A DNA stretch of 51,011 nt. It comes from Helicobacter sp. 10-6591. GTDB lineage: Bacteria > Campylobacterota > Campylobacteria > Campylobacterales > Helicobacteraceae. Numbering within the stretch: the first letter of the stretch is position 1; each line of letters opens with the position of its first letter. The notes under the pieces are model-generated. The model made no database searches and was not told the DNA's origin. It worked only from the letters and a program-made list of their open reading frames with translations. The position numbers were made by a program, and so were the translations under genes. This document shows, piece by piece, positions 15,373 through 24,206 of the stretch. The stretch covers positions 1 to 51,011 of the forward strand of contig NZ_NHYK01000013.1 of the NCBI RefSeq assembly GCF_003288805.1. Reading direction: 5' to 3'.

Positions 15373-16467
15373 ATGAAGGTTTTTCACCTGTCTCATACTG
15401 ATTTGGATGGCTATATGTGCCAATACATAGCAAGGGAATTTTTCAAAGATATTGTATTTTTTAATGCAAATTATGGCAGGGAGGTAGGAGTGAGACTAGA
15501 TTCTATAATCGAAAGAATCGCCAATGACCCTACCGCGAAATTAAGCACGAAATTCCACACACAAAAGAATGCGCAAAGCTACCTCATACTCATTACCGAT
15601 TTAAATCTTACCCTCCAAGAATCCCAAGCTCTTACACAAAAAGTTGAGGCTCTAAGAAGTGAAGGGAGAAATATCATGCTCTCTTTATTTGATCATCACA
15701 TCAGTGGACAGGAATGCGCGAATAAATTTGAGTGGTATTTTTTGGATTCCACGCGGTGTGCTAGCAAAATCACTTGGCATAATCTCCTAAGCACCTATAC
15801 ACTTCTTGATGACAAGCGTGCCAATTGGATTGACAACCTTTCATCTATGACAAATTCTGTAGATATTTGGCAAGAAAATGGCTATGAATTTGAGTTTGGC
15901 AAGGTAGCGCTTAATGCAATAGCACAAGCTAGCGAGCTAAATCGTTTTATGTTTGATAATGAACACAGAGATTACAAATTCCACATCATAGAATCTATGC
16001 AAGAATTTTTGGGCAAAAAAAATAGCGCGGTGCAGTTTGATAATGCTTTATACAAGCTTAAAAAACAGATACTAGGCGGTAATCCAGAACAAGAAACTAT
16101 GGACTATGTCATTTCGCATGCACAAGTAAAGCTTCTAAGCGCGAAAAAACAAGAGTGCAGTATAGAAGTGCATGGTTATCTTGGATTTTTGAGTTATTGT
16201 ATGGGAGGCATTAGCGTGCTTGCAAATCTTTTTTTGACGCAAAATCCAGAATATGATTTTTATATTGATATAAACAATAAAGGCAATGTAAGTTTGCGTG
16301 CTAATGGCAAATGTGATGTGAATGCATTGAGTAAAGAGTTTTTTGGTGGTGGGGGGCATAAAAATGCTTCTGGTGGGAAATTTGATGGTTTTAAAGAAAG
16401 CTTTTCTTATGCAGACATTAAATCTCAGGTCTTGATGCGTTTTGCAAACCCATCAAGACTTATATAA
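15373..16467 (+). CDS. DHH family phosphoesterase
   Basis: Cytosolic metal-dependent phosphoesterase of the DHH superfamily, 364 residues. The N-terminal block HLSHTDLDGYMCQ gives the first metal-binding aspartates, ITDLNL the second, FDHHISG the DHH motif, and the C-terminal GGGGHKNASGG is the DHHA1 substrate-binding loop. The closest family I recall is the H. pylori HP1042 type, also next to flhA. Such proteins are nanoRNases, phosphoadenosine phosphatases or c-di-nucleotide phosphodiesterases; the substrate cannot be told from sequence. An AAAGGAG site precedes the ATG. Confidence 0.88.
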   Translation: MKVFHLSHTDLDGYMCQYIAREFFKDIVFFNANYGREVGVRLDSIIERIANDPTAKLSTKFHTQKNAQSYLILITDLNLTLQESQALTQKVEALRSEGRNIMLSLFDHHISGQECANKFEWYFLDSTRCASKITWHNLLSTYTLLDDKRANWIDNLSSMTNSVDIWQENGYEFEFGKVALNAIAQASELNRFMFDNEHRDYKFHIIESMQEFLGKKNSAVQFDNALYKLKKQILGGNPEQETMDYVISHAQVKLLSAKKQECSIEVHGYLGFLSYCMGGISVLANLFLTQNPEYDFYIDINNKGNVSLRANGKCDVNALSKEFFGGGGHKNASGGKFDGFKESFSYADIKSQVLMRFANPSRLI

Positions 16468-16480
16468 CTAGGAGAGTGTC

Positions 16481-16708
16481 ATGGATGAGGATTTCTCGAT
16501 AGAAGAACTAGCCCAACAGCTTGTAGATACACTCAGTGCAGCGCTGTTTTTTGCAGGAGTCAAAAAGCATAAAATCCCACAGGCTTTAGAAGCCTACGAG
16601 AAACTGCTTGATGATGAGAGTTTTGAACAGAATGAATTTTATGGACTTGATGAGATTATCCAAGCGATAAAGCTCTTGCGCCAAAGACACAAAGAATTTT
16701 TTGTATGA
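16481..16708 (+). CDS. Hypothetical small acidic protein
   Basis: Seventy-five residues from an ATG preceded by AGGAG. The product is helical and acidic (MDEDFSIEELAQQLVDTLSA, then KIPQALEAYEKLLDDESF), with no membrane segment or cysteine motif. It lies 13 nt after the DHH gene and overlaps purN by 4 nt (ATGA), so it is translated as part of this operon. No family is recognised. Confidence 0.75.
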   Translation: MDEDFSIEELAQQLVDTLSAALFFAGVKKHKIPQALEAYEKLLDDESFEQNEFYGLDEIIQAIKLLRQRHKEFFV

Positions 16709-17313
16709 AATCCCAAGAGAGAAAAATCGTCATTTTATTTAGTGGTAATGGAAGCAATATGCTTAACCTTATAGAGAAACTCCACCAAAGAGAATTTCTA
16801 GATTCCCAAAACAAACTATGCCAAATCATAGTTGCAGCATGTATCTGTAATAACCCACAAGCAAGGGGATTGCAGCATTTAGAATCCAAAAACATTCCGC
16901 ACTTTATCATCCCAAGCAAAAACAGAAGTAAGCAAGACTTCGAATATGAGTTGGTAGAAAAGATTCAGATGTTTGATCCCGCTTTATGTGTCTTAAGTGG
17001 ATTTATGAGAATCCTAAGCCCATATTTCACAACACGTATCAAGGCGCTTAATATCCATCCATCGTTTTTACCGTTACATAAAGGTGCATATGCTATAAAA
17101 GAGAGTTTTCAAAGTGAGGAAAATTATGGTGGAGTAAGTGTGCATTGGGTAAATGAGGAGTTGGATTCCGGAGAAATTATCTTGCAAGAAAAACTAGAAA
17201 AAATAACCAATGAAAGTTTTGAAAGTTTTGAAACTCGCATACACGCGCTAGAATATGATCTTTTTCCTCAAGCAATTTTACTAGCGCTAAATTTGAAACG
17301 AGTAAAAGTCTAG
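16705..17313 (+). CDS. purN: Phosphoribosylglycinamide formyltransferase
   Basis: Transfers a formyl group from 10-formyl-tetrahydrofolate to GAR, the third step of purine synthesis. It has 202 residues. The phosphate loop is VILFSGNGSNM (usual G-x-G-S-N), the catalytic Asn and His are in LNIHPSFLPLHKGAYA, and the catalytic Asp is in WVNEELDSGEII. Its presence means this organism probably makes purines de novo, unlike H. pylori. The start overlaps the upstream small ORF (ATGA). Confidence 0.93.
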   Translation: MKSQERKIVILFSGNGSNMLNLIEKLHQREFLDSQNKLCQIIVAACICNNPQARGLQHLESKNIPHFIIPSKNRSKQDFEYELVEKIQMFDPALCVLSGFMRILSPYFTTRIKALNIHPSFLPLHKGAYAIKESFQSEENYGGVSVHWVNEELDSGEIILQEKLEKITNESFESFETRIHALEYDLFPQAILLALNLKRVKV

Positions 17314-17353
17314 GTTTTCAAGTCTTCTCTGCAAATATATTTCAAGGATATGC

Positions 17354-18520
17354 ATGGAGAGTATAGAATCTATCTTGCCTTTTGTGATTATTGTGATTTT
17401 GATAGTGCTTGCTACACCATTAAGCAATCTCATAAAGATTCCAATTGTTGTCTCTGAAATCATGCTGGGGATTTTTGCGGGATATTTTCGATTGGTTGAT
17501 ACACAAGAAGAGTATATAGCTATCATCGCCAACACCGGGCTTTTGTTCTTGATGTTTTTGTGCGGTATGGAAGTTGATTTAAAAACTTTACGTTCTATGG
17601 GTAAAAAATTCCTCTCTCAAGCACTTGTTTATTTTTTGAGTCTTTATTTGCTCTCAGCTCTTGTGGTGGTTATATTCCAGCTTCCTATGATCTTTATTGC
17701 GCTTTTGCCGGTTATGAGTCTGGGCATGATTATGGTGCTTATACGCGATTATGGTAGCAATCACGCTTGGCTCAATCTTGCATTAAAAATTGGAATCTTA
17801 GGCGAGGTCGTAAGTATCACCATACTCACAACACTTGAAGGAATTTATAAGTACGGCTTGAGCTGGCATTTGGCTGAGAATCTCATCATACTATTAGTGT
17901 TTTTGCTCTGTGTGGTTGGTGTGTTTAAGCTCGCAAATATTCTCTTTTGGTGGCTTCCACACCTCAAACTTTTGCTTCTACCACATGATGATACAAACTC
18001 TCAAGACATACGTTTTGTCATTATGCTTTTTGTGCTTTTTATTGTGTTAACCACTGTATTAGAGTTAGAGAAGGTACTAGGGGCATTTATTGCAGGCGTA
18101 ATACTTGCTACCTATTTCAAATACAAACACACATTGCCACAAAAGCTTAGTGATTTTGGTTTTGGATTCTTTGTTCCATTCTTTTTTGTATACGTTGGTA
18201 GCACTATTAATCTTTCTGTAGTTTTTACAAATCCTAGCATTTTGCTCCATGCGCTCTATCTTGTCATCGGTATGCTAGCTATAAGAGTTATATCAGCAGG
18301 TCTAGTATTTTTACACTATTTCAAAAGCTTCCAATACACCTTACTTTTTGCGCTTAGTGATTGTATGCCGCTTACCTTTTTGGTTATTACTGCGAGTATG
18401 GGACAGAAATTTGGCGTGCTTTCAGACTCGCTTTATGCTTCTTGTATTTTTGGTGCAATCTTTGAAGGAATTTTCTTTAGTGTGTTTATTAAGGCTCTGT
18501 TTAAGAAAAATTCGATGTGA
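17354..18520 (+). CDS. Monovalent cation:proton antiporter (CPA2 type)
   Basis: Integral membrane protein, 388 residues, with about twelve hydrophobic helices. The features are those of the CPA2/KefB-NapA group: LATPLSNLIKIPIVVSEIMLGIFAG at the N terminus, a GLLFLMFLCGMEVDL segment, and the ELEKVLGAFIAGVILA helix. There is no C-terminal TrkA-N or UspA domain, so it is a membrane-only form. It likely exchanges Na+ or K+ for H+ across the inner membrane; the ion is not determined. It is the last gene of the flhA operon, and a new promoter starts just at its stop. Confidence 0.85.
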   Translation: MESIESILPFVIIVILIVLATPLSNLIKIPIVVSEIMLGIFAGYFRLVDTQEEYIAIIANTGLLFLMFLCGMEVDLKTLRSMGKKFLSQALVYFLSLYLLSALVVVIFQLPMIFIALLPVMSLGMIMVLIRDYGSNHAWLNLALKIGILGEVVSITILTTLEGIYKYGLSWHLAENLIILLVFLLCVVGVFKLANILFWWLPHLKLLLLPHDDTNSQDIRFVIMLFVLFIVLTTVLELEKVLGAFIAGVILATYFKYKHTLPQKLSDFGFGFFVPFFFVYVGSTINLSVVFTNPSILLHALYLVIGMLAIRVISAGLVFLHYFKSFQYTLLFALSDCMPLTFLVITASMGQKFGVLSDSLYASCIFGAIFEGIFFSVFIKALFKKNSM

Positions 18521-18526
18521 TATAAT
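18521..18526 (+). promoter_or_regulatory. Candidate -10 box for the HIT-pgk-murE operon
   Basis: GTGATATAATCCCC gives a perfect TATAAT immediately after the antiporter stop codon, 34 nt before the HIT protein start. Confidence 0.6.
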
Positions 18527-18560
18527 CCCCAGCTTGTAGCTTTAGATTCAAAGGATCAAT

Positions 18561-18884
18561 ATGAATGTTTTTGAAAAAATTGTTGCTGGAGAGATACCTT
18601 GCAAGAAGGTATTGGAAAATGATGAATTTTTAGCATTTTATGACATAGCTCCAAAAGCGAAAATACATGTGTTAACGATCCCTAAAAAATGTTACAAAGA
18701 CTTCCAAAATGCTCCAGCAGAAGTGTTGCTAGGCCTAAGCGAGTTCACCAAAGAGGTAGCAAAAAAACTAGGAGTTGATAAAAGCGGCTATAGGATAATT
18801 ACTAATATTGGAGACGATAGTGGGCAAGAAGTTCCGCATCTGCACTTTCATATTTTGGGTGGAGAGAAACTCAAAGGATTCTAG
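18561..18884 (+). CDS. HIT family nucleotide hydrolase (HINT-like)
   Basis: A 107-residue histidine triad protein. The triad is VPHLHFHILGG at the C-terminal end (His-x-His-x-His), and the N terminus (FEKIVAGEIPCKKVLEND) is that of the HinT branch, which hydrolyses adenosine phosphoramidates and aminoacyl-AMP. Cytosolic. AAAGGA lies 6 nt before the ATG. It is the first gene after a strong -10 box and is followed by pgk. Confidence 0.93.
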   Translation: MNVFEKIVAGEIPCKKVLENDEFLAFYDIAPKAKIHVLTIPKKCYKDFQNAPAEVLLGLSEFTKEVAKKLGVDKSGYRIITNIGDDSGQEVPHLHFHILGGEKLKGF

Positions 18885-18916
18885 CAACTCAATATTTAAG
18901 ACTTTAAGGAGTGACA

Positions 18917-20137
18917 ATGAATAAAATGGCTAGCATTGAAATAATGCGAGGTGTCAAGAGTGTGCGTGATATCGAACTGACAAACAAACGCATACTTATT
19001 AGGGTAGATTTTAATGTGCCACTCGATGAAGATTTCAATATCTCTGATGATACGAGAATCCGCGAAGCACTACCAACGATTAATTATTGTATTGATAATG
19101 GCGCAAGAAGTATCGTATTGATAAGCCATTTAGGACGACCAAAAGGGCGTATGAATGAATTTTCCCTCAAGCATATTCTCAAGCGTGTTGAGCGTCTGCT
19201 TGGTAAGGATGTGGTGTTTGCTGATAGTATAGAATCTGCAAAGACACTACAAGAAAGCCTTAGTACAAACAATATGGTCATTTTATGTGAGAATATCCGT
19301 TACTACGAAGGCGAGGAAGCTAACGACAAAGAATTAAGCGCGAAGTTAGGAGCACTTTGTGATGTATATGTCAACGATGCCTTTGGCACAAGCCATCGCG
19401 CACATGCTAGTACCTATGGTATAGCAGCATTTGTTAAGGAAAAAGTCGCAGGGATCTTGCTAAAAAAAGAGATAGATTCATTTACAAAAGCTCTAGCAAA
19501 TCCACCTAAGCCTGTGTTGCTTATCGTAGGTGGAAGCAAGGTTAGCTCAAAATTAGGTTTGCTCTATAACATCTTAGATTCAATTGACAAAATTATCATA
19601 GGTGGAGCTATGAGTAATACTTTTTTGAAAGCTATCGGATTTGATATGCAAAAATCGCTCGTGGAAGATAATCTTGTTCTAGAAGCCCGCAAGATCCTTG
19701 ATACAGCCAAACACAAAGGGGTAAAAGTTTATTTGCCTGTAGATGTAGTAAGCACTGATGATATTAAAAAACACGAGCATATTAAAATTACACCAGCCCA
19801 GGATATACCAGTTAATTATATGGCAGTGGATATGGGTCCTGCAACCACAAGGCTTTTTAGCGAAGTAGTAAGAGATTCTCAAACTATTATTTGGAATGGG
19901 CCGCTTGGAATCTATGAAATCGGAGAATTCTCACGAGGGACATTTAGTCTTGCACATGCAGTAAGTGATACCTATGCTTTTAGTCTTATTGGCGGTGGGG
20001 GTACAACAGATGCGATTGACAAAACTGGCGAGCGGGGTAATATGAGCTTTATCTCTACAGGTGGTGGTGCTAGCCTTGAACTCTTGGAGGGCAAGATTCT
20101 GCCAGCTTTTGAAGTATTAGACAAAAAACAATCTTAA
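18917..20137 (+). CDS. pgk: Phosphoglycerate kinase
   Basis: Interconverts 1,3-bisphosphoglycerate and 3-phosphoglycerate. It has 406 residues. Family blocks are intact: RVDFNVPLDED near residue 30, SHLGRPKG, FVNDAF-type (YVNDAFGTSHRAHAST), and the nucleotide loop FSLIGGGGTTDAIDK near the C terminus. ATG at 18917 with AAGGAG before it is chosen; GTG two codons earlier is part of the ribosome site. It has a short MNKMASIEIMRG extension compared with common Pgk N termini, so ATG at 18926 is also possible. Confidence 0.96.
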   Translation: MNKMASIEIMRGVKSVRDIELTNKRILIRVDFNVPLDEDFNISDDTRIREALPTINYCIDNGARSIVLISHLGRPKGRMNEFSLKHILKRVERLLGKDVVFADSIESAKTLQESLSTNNMVILCENIRYYEGEEANDKELSAKLGALCDVYVNDAFGTSHRAHASTYGIAAFVKEKVAGILLKKEIDSFTKALANPPKPVLLIVGGSKVSSKLGLLYNILDSIDKIIIGGAMSNTFLKAIGFDMQKSLVEDNLVLEARKILDTAKHKGVKVYLPVDVVSTDDIKKHEHIKITPAQDIPVNYMAVDMGPATTRLFSEVVRDSQTIIWNGPLGIYEIGEFSRGTFSLAHAVSDTYAFSLIGGGGTTDAIDKTGERGNMSFISTGGGASLELLEGKILPAFEVLDKKQS

Positions 20138-20139
20138 AG

Positions 20140-20235
20140 ATGGCAATGGAAGAAAAATACATTATCGCAGGGATTTTGATCGCATATGTTATATTTCTTA
20201 TCTATCGTAACAAAGACTATTTCAAAAGAGATTGA
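20140..20235 (+). CDS. 31-residue membrane microprotein
   Basis: A short ORF two bases after the pgk stop: MAMEEKYIIAGILIAYVIFL, then a charged tail (IYRNKDYFKRD). A single hydrophobic helix of about 14-17 residues is flanked by acidic residues outside and by Arg/Lys/Asp after it, the pattern of single-pass small membrane proteins. A second ATG at 20146 is the alternative start. Ribosome-site evidence is weak (TTAAAG), so coupling to pgk is assumed. It has no recognised family and is easily missed because of its size. Confidence 0.5.
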   Translation: MAMEEKYIIAGILIAYVIFLIYRNKDYFKRD

Positions 20236-20287
20236 TTGGCTTTGTTTGCGAGCGATAAATTAGTTGAGACTAAGCAAAGGAGTTGGT

Positions 20288-20569
20288 ATGCAAGATTTTC
20301 CTTTCAGTGACGAAGAATTAAAAACTCCCGTAGAATTGGTAATCCAAAAAGTGCGTCCTACTTTACATCTAGATGGCGGGGATATTAGTGTTTTAGGTAT
20401 CAAAGATGCGCGTGTTTATGTAAGACTAGAAGGTGCTTGTAATGGCTGCGCAAGCAGTGCAAACACATTAAAATATGCTATAGAAAATCGCTTAAAAGAA
20501 GAGATTCATCCGGATATAATGCTTGTTAATATCCCTCATAATGAGCCAAATCCCTTCCAATTAAGATAG
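20288..20569 (+). CDS. NifU C-terminal-domain (Nfu-type) Fe-S scaffold protein
   Basis: Ninety-three residues making up a single NifU C-terminal domain: VIQKVRPTLHLDGGDISVLGI and then the cluster-binding Cys-x-x-Cys in GACNGCASSANTLKYAIE. It carries or delivers Fe-S clusters. The ATG at 20288 has AAAGGAG 6 nt upstream; an earlier in-frame ATG (20264) adds residues with no family similarity. The order nfu - TPR protein - murE matches my recollection of H. pylori HP1492-HP1494. Confidence 0.92.
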   Translation: MQDFPFSDEELKTPVELVIQKVRPTLHLDGGDISVLGIKDARVYVRLEGACNGCASSANTLKYAIENRLKEEIHPDIMLVNIPHNEPNPFQLR

Positions 20570-20606
20570 TTTTGTGAGCTAGATAATTTTGCTTGGATAA
20601 ATCAAT

Positions 20607-21230
20607 ATGAAGCTTTCCTCTATCAACACGCGTTATGTCATCAACAAAACAAATAAGAAAGGTTTTGAGCAGTTTTCGCAAAAGCAATATGCGCTTGCTT
20701 TTCGCACATTTGCCCATGTATTGTCTTTGGATCCCACAAACAAAGAAGCAAAAATCGGATTACTTCTTAGTGATAGCGCGCTGGACTTCCCAGAGCATGC
20801 TTCGCATTTATTTGACTACTATCAGATTCTTTTGAATAAAACCACAAAATCAAAAGCTACTGCACAGATTCTTGAGATTTTAGAATCTATGGACAAAGCG
20901 ACCTTTTTCCTTTCATCAGTATTCAAAAGTGCTGACACAAAAAAAGCAGAAGAGTTAGATGGAATTTTGTACCAAGATTTTTTGAAAGCAGTCAAATCCC
21001 GCTCTAGCTTCAAAACTGCCTTTGAAGATCTGATGTTTAGCACACGCATTATTTTTGTCAGTAAGCAAGAGTTTTATAGCTTCTTGCAACAACTTATTGA
21101 AAATGGTTTTCTAGACATCGGATTAGAATATATTGAGCATTTACGCGAAGTGTATTATGACTATGAACTCGATGAGATTATTACCAAAGCACTAAAAAAT
21201 GATCATAAAAAAAAACATAAACTTTCCTAA
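20607..21230 (+). CDS. TPR-like hypothetical protein upstream of murE
   Basis: A cytosolic, all-helical protein of 207 residues. The segment KGFEQFSQKQYALAFRTFAH plus VLSLDPTNKEAKIGL reads as one tetratricopeptide repeat; the rest is helical with poor motif content, ending in a lysine-rich tail (KNDHKKKHKLS). Its last 32 bases overlap the first codons of murE in another frame, so translation of the two is linked. The function is unknown; synteny with nfu and murE is conserved in Helicobacter as far as I remember. Confidence 0.75.
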   Translation: MKLSSINTRYVINKTNKKGFEQFSQKQYALAFRTFAHVLSLDPTNKEAKIGLLLSDSALDFPEHASHLFDYYQILLNKTTKSKATAQILEILESMDKATFFLSSVFKSADTKKAEELDGILYQDFLKAVKSRSSFKTAFEDLMFSTRIIFVSKQEFYSFLQQLIENGFLDIGLEYIEHLREVYYDYELDEIITKALKNDHKKKHKLS

Positions 21231-22569
21231 TATTTGCTTTGATGCAATCACAGACGACACAACACAAATAACCAAAAGTTGCCTTTTTGTCCAGACAAAG
21301 CTCAATGCAAGATATACTCGAAATCTCCCGCTTTGCCCACTTGATTCTTATACACACAACCCCCAAGCTATTGCATATATAGAATCAAAAAATCTTGCGC
21401 AGATTTTCTCCCTCCCCAAGTATATTGTTGGAATCACAGGGACAAATGGCAAAACAACTACTGCTGCGTGTATATCCTCGATTTTGCTTGATTGCGGCTT
21501 TCGTGTGGCTGTACTTGGCACGCGCGGGTTTTTTATCAATGAGCGTGAGATAAAGCCAAAGGGGCTTACAACCCCAAGTGTGCTAGAGCTTTATGAGGAT
21601 TTTGAGCTAGCAAAAGATTGTGATTTTTTCATTATGGAAGTAAGCTCGCATGCAATAGTCCAAGAGAGGATTATAGGCGTGCCATTTTTTCTCAAACTCC
21701 TAAGTAATATTACAAGCGATCATCTTGATTTCCATGAAACCCTAAATGAGTATATCCGTGTCAAAAACAGCTTTTTTCGAGATACTGAACTAAAAGTCAT
21801 CAATGCCGATGAGGCAAATGCGAGTTTTGAATCTACAAATGCTTATACCTATGCAATCACTAAAGAAGCAAATTTAAACGTTACTACATTTAGCCTGCAA
21901 GATGGAATCTCTGCACATTTAGAATCTAAGATAGGGCAGATAAGCGAGAATGCGCTGCTTACAAGCCCGCTTCTTGGCAAGCACAATCTCTACAATCTCT
22001 TATGCGCACTTTGTGCTTGCAAGATTCTGAGCCAAAATATTCAGACAAACACAGGAGGGTTTAAAGATCTGAGTTTGCAAGACTTCTGTAATAAGGTAGA
22101 AAAATTTAGAGGTGTAAGCGGGCGTATGGAGGTGGTGAGCGAGAATCCATTGGTGATTGTAGATTTTGCTCACACTCCTGATGGCATGGAGCAAATCTTT
22201 GCGAGTTTTCAAGGCAAGAAAATCGTGGTGCTTTTTGGGGCTGGTGGCAACAGAGACAAGAGCAAGCGTCCAAAAATGGGTGCTATAGCGCAAGCTTATG
22301 CAAACAGAATCTATCTTACAAGTGATAATGCGCGAGATGAAGATCCCCTCGCTATCATAGAGCAGATAGCACAAGGTATAGATACACAACAAGCTCTTAT
22401 CATAGAACCTGATCGTGCCAAAGCCATAAAGTTGGCTTTAAGAGATTTACAACAAGATGAAATACTGCTCGTGCTTGGCAAGGGTGATGAGACTTCCCAA
22501 ATCATTGGAGATGCAATCTGTAATTTTGATGATAGAGAGGTTATAAAAAATTTGCTGGCCACACTCTAA
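21199..22569 (+). CDS. murE: UDP-N-acetylmuramoyl-tripeptide synthetase (MurE)
   Basis: Adds meso-diaminopimelate to UDP-MurNAc-L-Ala-D-Glu in cell-wall synthesis. It has 456 residues. The ATP loop GITGTNGKTT lies at 78-87, the Mur-ligase central motif is MEVSSHAIVQERI, and substrate recognition is at 376-379, where the usual DNPR of DAP-adding enzymes reads DNAR (in SDNARDEDP). DAP specificity is still likely because Arg and the acidic residue after it are kept. The start ATG lies in the end of the upstream gene, right before a run of nine A (21207-21215). Confidence 0.95.
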   Translation: MIIKKNINFPNICFDAITDDTTQITKSCLFVQTKLNARYTRNLPLCPLDSYTHNPQAIAYIESKNLAQIFSLPKYIVGITGTNGKTTTAACISSILLDCGFRVAVLGTRGFFINEREIKPKGLTTPSVLELYEDFELAKDCDFFIMEVSSHAIVQERIIGVPFFLKLLSNITSDHLDFHETLNEYIRVKNSFFRDTELKVINADEANASFESTNAYTYAITKEANLNVTTFSLQDGISAHLESKIGQISENALLTSPLLGKHNLYNLLCALCACKILSQNIQTNTGGFKDLSLQDFCNKVEKFRGVSGRMEVVSENPLVIVDFAHTPDGMEQIFASFQGKKIVVLFGAGGNRDKSKRPKMGAIAQAYANRIYLTSDNARDEDPLAIIEQIAQGIDTQQALIIEPDRAKAIKLALRDLQQDEILLVLGKGDETSQIIGDAICNFDDREVIKNLLATL

Positions 22570-24113
22570 GAGTTTTTACAAAAAGTGGATTTGTTTTTTA
22601 TCGTTTCTAAATACAGAGCGTGGTTGGCTTCCAAAGTACCTTTGGGTGATTCATCGTGGTAGAGATGGTAGGCTATCGCGCTAAATTTTAGTCGCCTAAA
22701 CTCTCCTCCGGCAAACAAAAATCTTGCGACGAATTCAGAATCTTCTCTCCCCCAGCTTTGAAACTTCTGACTAAATCCACCGATACGCATAAAGTCCTGC
22801 TTAAAAAATCCCATACTACACCCACGCACACCTTTAATCAATGTTTGTTTGTCAAATACACTTGAATCTAGTGTGCTTGTAGAAAAGATCAATTTCGAGA
22901 GAAGGTGGCATTTATATGATTTCAAAGACTTCTTTTGAAACGCAAGACGGTAGTCTTGAGATTTTAAGATATTCTCTGTGTTTTTGGAGTCTAAAATCAC
23001 TCTTGAGCCTTGAGTGAATACACCTTTTCTGGCTGCTTTGATGTAATCATCCACAAAGTGAGAATCCAAAATCATATCTCCATCTATGACAATAATATAC
23101 TCTCCTTGCGCTTGATTTATGGCTTTGTTGCGGATTGCGCTGAGTTGGAATCCTCTATCCTCTTGCCATACATGCTGCAATTTACAAGGAAAGTCATGTT
23201 GGTATTTTGCAATCAGCTCTCTTGTATCTTTAGTGCTTCCATCGTCTGCGATAACGACCTCAGTGGGTAATACAGCTAAGTTTTTAAGAGAATCTAGCAC
23301 TAATGCCAAACGTTCTTTTTGGTTGTAGGTAGTCACCACAAGAGAGCAAGACAGAGGTTTTTTTTGTAATTCATAAAGTTTCATGTATTTAAAAAATACA
23401 CCTAAAGAATTGCACACACTGATAATAAAACCCTTATAGCCATATGCAATGCCTTTTTTAAAAAAATAATTCCTTATAAAACTCCACAACCCTCTTGTAT
23501 ATGCTTTGAGTGGAGTGGCTTTGGTATTATAGATATGCTCATTTGCCCAAAGCGTAGAATATTTTTGCAATTTATCCAGCAGATGCTCTATATCGCGATA
23601 TGCATAATGCTTTATCGTGCTTGTGAGATAAAGCTTTTGGCAGTCAGTTGGGATTATGATGCTTTCATGCACGAGATTTTGATTAAAGCGTGTATAGGTT
23701 TTGTTAAAAATTCTTAGCACAAAATCTGGACTCCACCCACATGCTTTAATCCATTCTTTGTTATAGAGATTCTTACGCGCTAGGGCATAGATATGGTTTC
23801 TTGCAAATTCGAGACTTTCTAGTTCCTGATACACACAAGACTCTACCACCTCATCAGAATCCAGAACAAAAACCCAATCATTTCTTGCATAACTTACGGC
23901 TAGATGTTTTAATGCACCAAAGCCAAGAAACTTGCTAGATTCTATCCTCAAAGCCCCAAAGCTCTTTTGAAACTCACGTGCAATCTCTAGAGTGGAATCT
24001 GTGCTGCCATTATCAAGCAAAATAATTTCATCAAATCCACGGACGGATTCTAAGCATTCTTGCAAAGTTTCTTGTGCATTTTTTACTAGAATACACACGC
24101 TAATTTTTTGCAT
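22566..24113 (-). CDS. Two-domain family 2 glycosyltransferase
   Basis: Two catalytic GT-A domains in one 515-residue chain. Domain 1 (about residues 3-250) resembles LPS core transferases of the WaaE/KdtX type: SVCILVKNAQETLQECLES, LLDNGSTDSTLEIA, VLDSDEVVE. Domain 2 (about 255-515) has CSLVVTTYNQKERLALVL, IADDGSTKDTRE and VIDGDMILD, plus a C-terminal acceptor-type motif (GWGRED-like QSWGREDSEF). Both have a DxD. The enzyme probably adds two sugars in lipooligosaccharide or other surface glycan. ATG at 24113 with GAGG is preferred over an upstream start. It overlaps the murE end by 4 nt, tail to tail. Confidence 0.88.
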   Translation of the reverse strand: MQKISVCILVKNAQETLQECLESVRGFDEIILLDNGSTDSTLEIAREFQKSFGALRIESSKFLGFGALKHLAVSYARNDWVFVLDSDEVVESCVYQELESLEFARNHIYALARKNLYNKEWIKACGWSPDFVLRIFNKTYTRFNQNLVHESIIIPTDCQKLYLTSTIKHYAYRDIEHLLDKLQKYSTLWANEHIYNTKATPLKAYTRGLWSFIRNYFFKKGIAYGYKGFIISVCNSLGVFFKYMKLYELQKKPLSCSLVVTTYNQKERLALVLDSLKNLAVLPTEVVIADDGSTKDTRELIAKYQHDFPCKLQHVWQEDRGFQLSAIRNKAINQAQGEYIIVIDGDMILDSHFVDDYIKAARKGVFTQGSRVILDSKNTENILKSQDYRLAFQKKSLKSYKCHLLSKLIFSTSTLDSSVFDKQTLIKGVRGCSMGFFKQDFMRIGGFSQKFQSWGREDSEFVARFLFAGGEFRRLKFSAIAYHLYHDESPKGTLEANHALYLETIKNKSTFCKNS

Positions 24114-24206
24114 ACACACCTCACTTATGGCGCGCATTATAACAGATTGCGATCGTGGGTTTTCTCACCGTTAGAGCGCATCATCTCAAATAAAGGAATC
24201 ACAAAC

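Noticed and set aside
16348-16356. G6 run within the DHH gene
   Set aside because: Too short for frequent slippage and encodes the conserved GGGGH loop of DHHA1 domains.
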